Source: Bacillota bacterium
GTDB taxonomy: Bacteria; Bacillota; Clostridia; Lachnospirales; Anaerotignaceae
DNA: 47,100 nucleotides
Reading direction: 5' to 3'
Assembly: GCA_019422105.1 (NCBI GenBank)
Contig: JAHZDZ010000018.1
Coordinates: 1 to 47,100 of the forward strand
Part shown: positions 41,914 to 47,100 of the stretch, one piece after another
Layout: every line of letters starts with the position of its first letter
How positions within the stretch are numbered: the first letter of the stretch is position 1
Notes under the pieces: model-generated
The model's input: only the letters and a program-made list of their open reading frames with translations
What the model was told of the DNA's origin: nothing
Database searches by the model: none
Program-made: the position numbers and the translations under genes

Positions 41914-43174
41914 AAACGCCCATATCGTATCCGATCAGTATGCTCCTGAGGCACTGCTGGATATTTATATTGAGGACGGTGTGATTGCCGAAATAGGGAA
42001 GGATCTGGACTATGAGGATGTGGATTTCTGGGACGCCCAGGAGGGCTACATACTGCCGGGGCTGATTGATATGCACTGCAATATCTGTGATCCCGGCTAT
42101 GAATACATTGAGGATATAGAATCCGCTTCCATGAGTGCGGCGAGAGGCGGTTTTACTTCCATTACCTGTGAGCCCAATACAAAGCCTGCCATAGACAACA
42201 AAACAGTAGTGGAATACATTATCTCCAAAAGCAAAACCTATTCTCTGGTGAATATATTCCCCTACGGAAGCATGACAAACGACTGTGCGGGTGTAAGCCT
42301 TGCGGAAATCGGAAAAATGAAAAAGGCCGGTATTATGGGTATTTCCGACGGCGACAATTTTATAGATGATACCCACCTGCTTCGAAATGTTTTCAAATAT
42401 TCCAAAATGTTTGACCTGCCGGTGATGACCCACTGTGAGGATCAAAAGCTGTCGGACGGCGGCGTGATGAATGAGGGATATATGTCCTCTGTTCTGGGAC
42501 TTAAGGGAATGCCAAGAGAGGCAGAGGATATTATTGTCGCACGCAATACGGTTTTGGCTGAATGTGTGGGCAATAAGCTCCATATCACCCATGTCAGCAC
42601 AAAGGGTTCTGTGCAGCTTATACGGGAGGCGAAAAAAAGAGGCGTCAATGTTACCTGTGAAACCAGCCCCCACTATTTTCTCCTGACAGAGGAGGCCACA
42701 AAGGACTATAATACCTTTGCCAAGGTAAACCCTCCTCTTCGGACAAGGGAGGACACAGAGGCCGTTTTGGAAGGACTTTTGGACGGAACCATTGACGTAA
42801 TCGCCTCAAGCCATTCCCCTACAAAGCTGGAGTATAAGACAAAGGAATTTGACAATGCCGCCTATGGCATATCCGCCTTTGAGACGGCTTTTCCATTAAG
42901 CTATACCGCTTTGGTGGAGAGCGGAAGGATGTCGCTTTATGATTTGGCTGTAAAAATGTCAGAAAATCCCGCTAAAATATTGGGATTAAAAAACAAAGGC
43001 AGGGTGGCCGAGGGCTATGACGCCGATCTGACGGTAGTCGCTTTTCAGAAGGAATATGAAATAGACGCCTCCAAATTCCTTTCAAAATCCAAGTTCTCGC
43101 CCTTTGACGGACAAAGGGTAAAGGGGAACATCAGAAACTGTATTGTGAGCGGCAGATCCATCTATCGAAAGTAG
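41897..43174 (+). CDS. Dihydroorotase-like amidohydrolase with incomplete metal site
   Basis: A 425-residue amidohydrolase-fold protein of the type I dihydroorotase/hydantoinase group (PGLIDMH, GGFTSITCEPNTKP, LPVMTHCEDQ, LHITHVST, ENPAKILGLKNKGRVAEGYDADL). The usual H-x-H metal motif is H60-C61-N62, and the catalytic Asp of the usual TDHAPH motif is replaced (IASSHSPT, S305). Two of the key metal or catalytic positions are therefore lost, as in the inactive PyrC-prime of Pseudomonas. AGGAGGTG lies 6 nt before ATG. Coupling to the altered ATCase-like gene suggests that the two form one complex. Confidence 0.8.
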   Translation: MRKIIKNAHIVSDQYAPEALLDIYIEDGVIAEIGKDLDYEDVDFWDAQEGYILPGLIDMHCNICDPGYEYIEDIESASMSAARGGFTSITCEPNTKPAIDNKTVVEYIISKSKTYSLVNIFPYGSMTNDCAGVSLAEIGKMKKAGIMGISDGDNFIDDTHLLRNVFKYSKMFDLPVMTHCEDQKLSDGGVMNEGYMSSVLGLKGMPREAEDIIVARNTVLAECVGNKLHITHVSTKGSVQLIREAKKRGVNVTCETSPHYFLLTEEATKDYNTFAKVNPPLRTREDTEAVLEGLLDGTIDVIASSHSPTKLEYKTKEFDNAAYGISAFETAFPLSYTALVESGRMSLYDLAVKMSENPAKILGLKNKGRVAEGYDADLTVVAFQKEYEIDASKFLSKSKFSPFDGQRVKGNIRNCIVSGRSIYRK

Positions 43175-43362
43175 GAACGGATATAGGCGTATGTAATAAT
43201 GCATAGTATGTAAAAGTGCAAGAATGCAGTTATTTCAACATTTTTATATGGAAGATGTGGTATAAAATCTTTCTGTATGCAAAAAAGCATAGCAGGCGCG
43301 GTGTTATTTTTGCAATACAGAGGGTACGCCGAAAATAAAAGAAAGAGAATAAAAATAATATG

Positions 43363-43397
43363 AAAAAATGCATTTTTATGAAGAAATGCATTTTTTT
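43363..43397 (+). terminator. Intrinsic terminator after the PyrC-like gene
   Basis: AAAAAATGCA (43363-43372) pairs with TGCATTTTTT, ending in T residues to 43397. Apart from this, the 467-bp gap is AT-rich without a supported gene. Confidence 0.75.
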
Positions 43398-43641
43398 ATT
43401 TGCGACAGGCGGAAGGAAATGAGATTTCACAGCCTTTTGCAGATTATACTTTTGGTGGATGGAGAGGAGGGCAGGTATGCAGATTTACATAATTTGCACC
43501 TCTCTTAGGCGAAATGGCATAAATTTGTGTGGAAAGCTTCTGTTTTTTATGCGCTTTTTATTTTTTGGTACGGTATTTGCTTTCTATAGGTGGTATAAAC
43601 ATCAAATAAAAGTATAATGAATAAAAGGAGAGTGCATTTTT

Positions 43642-44865
43642 ATGATCACATGTAACAAAGACAGGCTGGACGACAAAATTAAAACCTTTGCGACCTTTGG
43701 CGCGACAGGAAACGGCGGTATCACAAGATTCTCTCTGTCCCCCGAGGCTTTGCAGGCAAGGGCTGAGTTCGTAAAAAGGATGAAGGCTGTGGGTGCTGAG
43801 ATTACAACGGATGATATGGCGAATATTTATGCCACTCTTCCAGGCAGCGACCCCAACGCAAAGAGAATTGTTATGGCATCCCATTGTGACTCTGTCAGAA
43901 ACGGCGGAAACTATGACGGTATCCTGGGCGTTATGACTGCTATGGAGGTTGTGGAGACAATTGCGACACAGAATATCCCTCATAAGCACCCCATCACCGC
44001 TATGATCTGGACAAACGAGGAAGGCTCTCTTTATCCTCCTGCCATGATGTCCTCCGGTGTTGTCTGCGGTATGTTTGACAAGGATACCATGCTTGCCTCC
44101 AAGAATCCGGAGGGAAAAACCTTCGGCGAGGCTTTGCAGGAAAGCGGTTATGTGGGCGATATTAAAAACAGGTTAAACCCTGAAGATTACATGACAATGT
44201 TCGAGCTTCATATTGAGCAGGGACCAATCCTTGAGGCTGAGAAGAAGGACATCGGTGTTGTGCAGTGCGTGCTTGGTATGTGCAACTACAGAATCAGAAC
44301 CTACGGACAGGCGGATCACGCGGGAACAACACCCATGAAATTCAGACAGGACGCACTCTACGCTGCAGCACAGGTATTGATTTATTTACATAAAGAGCTG
44401 GATAAGCTGGATCCTGCTTTGGTTTACACTACAGGAGAGATTGTATGTCATCCGTGTGTACACACCGTAATTCCTGATTACGTTGATTTCTCCCTTGACG
44501 CAAGACATGAGGATCCCAAGGTAATTGCGCAGGTTGTCGAGATTATCAAAAACATGCCGAAGGAAGTGGCAAAATGCCGTGTAGAGTATCAGGAGGCATG
44601 GGCAAGAGATACTGTATACTTTGACAAAGAGCTGGTTGGCTATGTGAAGAAAAACGCTGACGCGTTCGGCTATCCAAACATGCTTATCAACAGCGGCGCA
44701 GGACATGACGCTCAGTATGTCTCCTATATGATGCCTACCACAATGATATTTGTGCCAAGCAAAGACGGACACAGCCACTGTGAGCCTGAGTTTACACCGG
44801 TTGAGCAGTGCTGGGAGGGCGCTAACGTTATGCTTCACTCTGTGCTTGATGTAGACAAAAAATAA
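43642..44865 (+). CDS. M20-family hydantoinase/carbamoylase-type amidase
   Basis: A 407-residue binuclear-metal amidohydrolase of the N-carbamoyl-L-amino-acid hydrolase/allantoate amidohydrolase/ureidoglycolate group. Metal-site residues are H81 (ASHCDS), D92 (GGNYDGILG), E126 and E127 (NEEGS), H190 (FELHIEQGP) and a late His in GHDAQY/HSHCEPEF. ADHAGTTPM marks the dimerisation lid. It would release CO2 and NH3 from an N-carbamoyl compound. It is the next gene after the ATCase/DHOase-like pair, which also belong to carbamoyl chemistry, but it lies 467 bp away behind a terminator. AAGGAG lies about 11 nt before ATG. Confidence 0.88.
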   Translation: MITCNKDRLDDKIKTFATFGATGNGGITRFSLSPEALQARAEFVKRMKAVGAEITTDDMANIYATLPGSDPNAKRIVMASHCDSVRNGGNYDGILGVMTAMEVVETIATQNIPHKHPITAMIWTNEEGSLYPPAMMSSGVVCGMFDKDTMLASKNPEGKTFGEALQESGYVGDIKNRLNPEDYMTMFELHIEQGPILEAEKKDIGVVQCVLGMCNYRIRTYGQADHAGTTPMKFRQDALYAAAQVLIYLHKELDKLDPALVYTTGEIVCHPCVHTVIPDYVDFSLDARHEDPKVIAQVVEIIKNMPKEVAKCRVEYQEAWARDTVYFDKELVGYVKKNADAFGYPNMLINSGAGHDAQYVSYMMPTTMIFVPSKDGHSHCEPEFTPVEQCWEGANVMLHSVLDVDKK

Positions 44866-44983
44866 CATCAGGCCGGTTATTTGAACGGATTGGGCGCATG
44901 ACGCTTAAGCTGTTTTTGAATATCAAGACGGATGAATGAGGGCCGTTTGTGGGGGAGCAGCCCTTTGACAGCCTGAATGGTAT

Positions 44984-45021
44984 AAAGAACCTTTATACAG
45001 TATTGTATAGAGGTTCTTTTT
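44984..45021 (+). terminator. Intrinsic terminator after the M20 hydrolase gene
   Basis: AAAGAACCTTTATACA (44984-44999) pairs with its near-complete inverse at 45004-45019 and is followed by T residues. The remaining 45022-45260 shows no gene. Confidence 0.85.
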
Positions 45022-45273
45022 GTGTAGCGTCAAAAGAAAGGCTTGCCTGCGCTGTGCCATAAATTCGGGAAACCTGCCTGTGCTGTTTCATTCTGATGAG
45101 CGCTCCTTTTTGCTTTGGCAAAGTAAACATCGTGGGATCTGAGCGTGCAGCGGAGAGACTGATTTCTGATTTGGCAGGATTTTAAACAGAGTTTTTTGGA
45201 GCTTTTGCCGCCAAGGCCTGCAAGGGCTTCACATTCTGCTCGGGCGAAAAGCTTTACTTGCCATAATTGCCTG

Positions 45274-45300
45274 AAGGGAGAGTCGTATTATAAGAGAATT
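45274..45300 (+). promoter_or_regulatory. Possible SigmaH promoter of the spoIIA operon
   Basis: AAGGGAGA (45274-45281) and GAGAATT (45294-45300) resemble the SigmaH -35 (AGGAWWW) and -10 (GAAT) at a fitting distance. spoIIA is SigmaH-dependent in Bacillus. The -35 match is imperfect. Confidence 0.35.
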
Positions 45301-45376
45301 TGTATGACGAAAAAAAGGGGAGGACTGTAATTTTATGGTAATATAAATAGGAGTAAATGCATAAGGAGGATAAATT

Positions 45377-45712
45377 ATGGACATTGCGTTTCGCAAAAAG
45401 GGCGGAAACCTGATTGTGTCGGTTTACGGTGAAGTGGATCACCATACGTCTGAAACCATACGGGATAAAATCGAAAAGGAATTCACGGCGTCGGGGTGTA
45501 AAAACATTATTTTTGATTTTGAGAACGTCAATTTTATGGACAGCTCGGGAATCGGTATGGTAATCGGCAGGTATAAGTTTATAGAGCTTTCCGGCGGGAA
45601 GGTAGCGGTTGTGAAGGCGAATGAGAATATCGACAGGATTTTCAGCATATCCGGTTTATATAAAATTATCCCTGCGTACAAGACAGTGGAAGAAGCAGCC
45701 GGGAATATGTAA
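45377..45712 (+). CDS. spoIIAA: Anti-anti-sigma factor SpoIIAA
   Basis: A 111-residue STAS-domain protein. Unphosphorylated SpoIIAA binds SpoIIAB and frees SigmaF in the forespore. The phosphorylated serine is S57 in NFMDSSGIGMVIGRYK, and GEVDHHTSE is the other conserved block. AAGGAGG lies before ATG 45377. It is the first gene of the spoIIA operon, 13 bp before spoIIAB. Confidence 0.96.
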   Translation: MDIAFRKKGGNLIVSVYGEVDHHTSETIRDKIEKEFTASGCKNIIFDFENVNFMDSSGIGMVIGRYKFIELSGGKVAVVKANENIDRIFSISGLYKIIPAYKTVEEAAGNM

Positions 45713-45725
45713 GGAGGGGATAAAA

Positions 45726-46154
45726 ATGGAATTTGACAATTATATGGAGATGAGCTTTTCCAGCAAATCAAAAAATGAAGCCTTTGCCAGGGTGACGGTC
45801 GCCGCTTTTGTTTCCCAGCTTGACCCGACGGTAGCCGATATTACAGACATTAAAACCGCCGTCTCTGAGGCGGTTACAAACGCTATCATACACGGCTATG
45901 ACAATAAGGACGGCAATGTACATATCAGCTGCGGATACAAGGACTTAAGCGTTACCATAGAAATTTGGGATGAGGGCAGAGGAATTGAGGACGTGGAGAA
46001 AGCCAGACAGCCCTTGTATACCTCAAGGCCGGAGCTGGAGCGCAGCGGAATGGGCTTCACTGTCATGGAAATGTTTATGGATGAAATAAAGGTGGATTCC
46101 CGCCCCGGACAGGGCACCCGCATTCAAATGAAAAAAGTACTGGGAAATTCCTAG
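45726..46154 (+). CDS. spoIIAB: Anti-sigma F factor/serine kinase SpoIIAB
   Basis: A 142-residue GHKL-fold kinase that holds SigmaF inactive and phosphorylates SpoIIAA. Its ATP-binding boxes are visible: AVSEAVTNAIIHGY (N box), WDEGRGIEDVEKA (G1) and ERSGMGFTVMEMFMD (G2). AGGAGGGG lies about 8 nt before ATG 45726. A longer open frame from 45621 is upstream of the real start and overlaps spoIIAA. Confidence 0.96.
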   Translation: MEFDNYMEMSFSSKSKNEAFARVTVAAFVSQLDPTVADITDIKTAVSEAVTNAIIHGYDNKDGNVHISCGYKDLSVTIEIWDEGRGIEDVEKARQPLYTSRPELERSGMGFTVMEMFMDEIKVDSRPGQGTRIQMKKVLGNS

Positions 46155-46173
46155 AGCTTGCGGGGTGAGAGGC

Positions 46174-46890
46174 ATGGACCATACAAAGGAACTGATAAAG
46201 CAGGCACAGGAAGGAAATGAAGAGGCGAAGGAGTTAATTATCAAGGAAAATTCCGGATTGATCTGGAGCATTGTCCGCAAATTTATGGGCCGTGGCTATG
46301 ATATGGAGGACTTGTATCAAATCGGCGCCATTGGCCTGTTAAAATGCATTGAGAAGTTTGATTTGTCCTTTGAGGTTAAATTCTCAACCTATGCTGTTCC
46401 GATGATAATGGGAGAAATCAAGCGGTTTTTGAGGGACGATGGACTGATAAAGGTCAGCAGGCCCTTAAAGGAAATTGCCATGAAAGCAAAATACTTGCAG
46501 GAAAGCCTGCGGCATAAAAACGGCTGTGACCCCACTATCACGGAGATGGCGGAGGAGCTGGGGGTTGCGCCTGAGGAGCTTGTCATGGCCATGGACGCGG
46601 GCCGTGAGGTGGAATCCATTTACCAGACGGTATACCAGGGTGACAGCAGTCCTGTCTATCTCATAGACAAGCTGGGACAGAAGGAGGACAACGGCGACAA
46701 TGTGGTGGATATCATTACGCTGAAGGAGATTTTGGGAAAGCTGAAGCCGAAGGAGAGGCAGATTATTATGATGCGCTATTTCGACGACAAAACACAGTCG
46801 GAAATTGCCAGAGTCATAGGCATCTCACAGGTGCAGGTGTCCCGCATCGAAAAGAAGGTGCTGTGCGATATACGTGAAAAATTTGGTTAG
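46174..46890 (+). CDS. sigF: RNA polymerase sigma-F factor
   Basis: A 238-residue forespore-specific sigma factor. Region 2 contains GRGYDMEDLYQIGAIGLLKCIEKFDLSFEVKFSTYAVPMIMGEIKRFLRDDG, then region 3 (ITEMAEELGVAPEEL) and the region 4 helix-turn-helix (KTQSEIARVIGISQVQVSRIEKKVL). The start could be GTG 46165 or ATG 46174; GGGG at 46162 supports the latter. It lies 19 bp after spoIIAB, completing spoIIA. SigmaF leads indirectly to SigmaE activity, which would in turn drive spoIVA and probably the element recombinase. Confidence 0.96.
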   Translation: MDHTKELIKQAQEGNEEAKELIIKENSGLIWSIVRKFMGRGYDMEDLYQIGAIGLLKCIEKFDLSFEVKFSTYAVPMIMGEIKRFLRDDGLIKVSRPLKEIAMKAKYLQESLRHKNGCDPTITEMAEELGVAPEELVMAMDAGREVESIYQTVYQGDSSPVYLIDKLGQKEDNGDNVVDIITLKEILGKLKPKERQIIMMRYFDDKTQSEIARVIGISQVQVSRIEKKVLCDIREKFG

Positions 46891-46899
46891 AGGTTGAAA

Positions 46900-47040
46900 A
46901 GGCTTCAGCGGAGAATACGGAAACGGATAGCATCTTGCTGCGCAAATGGCTGCTTATTTTGTATTCCTAATAACGATATATTTCAGCGGAGATACTCATA
47001 AACCTGCGGTTTATTCGTACATTTGCTGCGCAAATAGTCT
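46900..47040. repeat. Diverged copies of the intergenic repeat family
   Basis: ATAACGATA, AGCGGAGA, AAACCTG-GGTTT and TACATTTGCTGCGCAAAT appear in the same order as in modules A and B of the tandem array at 16925-17396. A partial copy precedes it (CTTGCTGCGCAAATGG near 46933). The family is therefore dispersed on the chromosome and is not restricted to the spoIVA element. Confidence 0.7.
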
Positions 47041-47100
47041 GCACTCGAAACAATCTCTTGCAAGCAAGCTTGCAGTATTGCTTCTGTGCAGCCTGCTTTC

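Noticed and set aside
1..47100. tRNA or rRNA genes
   Set aside because: No cloverleaf-type segment with conserved T-loop GTTCRA and CCA-end context, and no rRNA signature, was noticed by eye. A tRNA search program would be needed to exclude one fully.

Overview
The window comes from the chromosome of an endospore-forming Clostridium-type Firmicute, probably in or near the Lachnospirales. The evidence is spoIVA, spoIIAA-spoIIAB-sigF, split glycine decarboxylase subunits (gcvPA/gcvPB), the sepF-ylmH-divIVA cluster, strong AGGAGG ribosome binding sites and many U-tailed terminators. The species cannot be fixed from the sequence alone.

The main result is that spoIVA is split. Its first 402 codons lie at 15434-16639 and its last 90 codons at 32694-32966, with 16,054 bp between them. 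Both junctions carry the same 11-bp core, CAATACATATG (16629-16639 and 32683-32693). A large serine recombinase (31076-32698) ends inside the right junction. Recombination between the cores would restore an in-frame SpoIVA of exactly 492 codons, the length of Bacillus subtilis SpoIVA. Joined the other way, the element ends form an attP-like site with 14-bp perfect inverted arms around the core. This is the architecture of the sigK skin element, but in the spore-coat ATPase gene. A SigmaE-like promoter precedes the recombinase operon. The cargo is unusual: the complete glycine cleavage system (gcvT, gcvH, gcvPA, gcvPB, lpd), glyA and a folate-type ECF transporter gene, behind two consecutive tandem glycine riboswitches, plus a MerR/TipAS regulator, an effector-binding protein, an amidase and a GDSL esterase.

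Region by region: 1-6450 is the right end of a prophage or phage-like element, with a holin-like protein, an amidase, two paralogous virion-type proteins, and a large protein ending in an EndoU nuclease domain with a candidate immunity gene directly behind it. 6525-9463 (minus strand) is an alkylation-repair operon: Ada-AlkA fusion, Ogt and a DUF1848 protein. 9540-10833 holds a histidine-kinase-like remnant and a LysR regulator. 11087-15025 holds a ureohydrolase, an AGCS amino-acid:Na+ symporter and a Cys/Met-metabolism PLP enzyme. 15434-32966 is spoIVA with its intervening element.

33599-38065 is a conserved division cluster (HlyD-like protein, YggS, SepF, YggT, YlmH, DivIVA). 38458-43174 runs aroB-lspA-rluD, then PyrB-like and PyrC-like genes that both lack expected catalytic residues. 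43642-44865 is an M20 carbamoyl-amino-acid hydrolase. 45377-46890 is the spoIIA operon for SigmaF control. The right edge carries diverged copies of an intergenic repeat that is also tandemly repeated just inside the left end of the spoIVA element.
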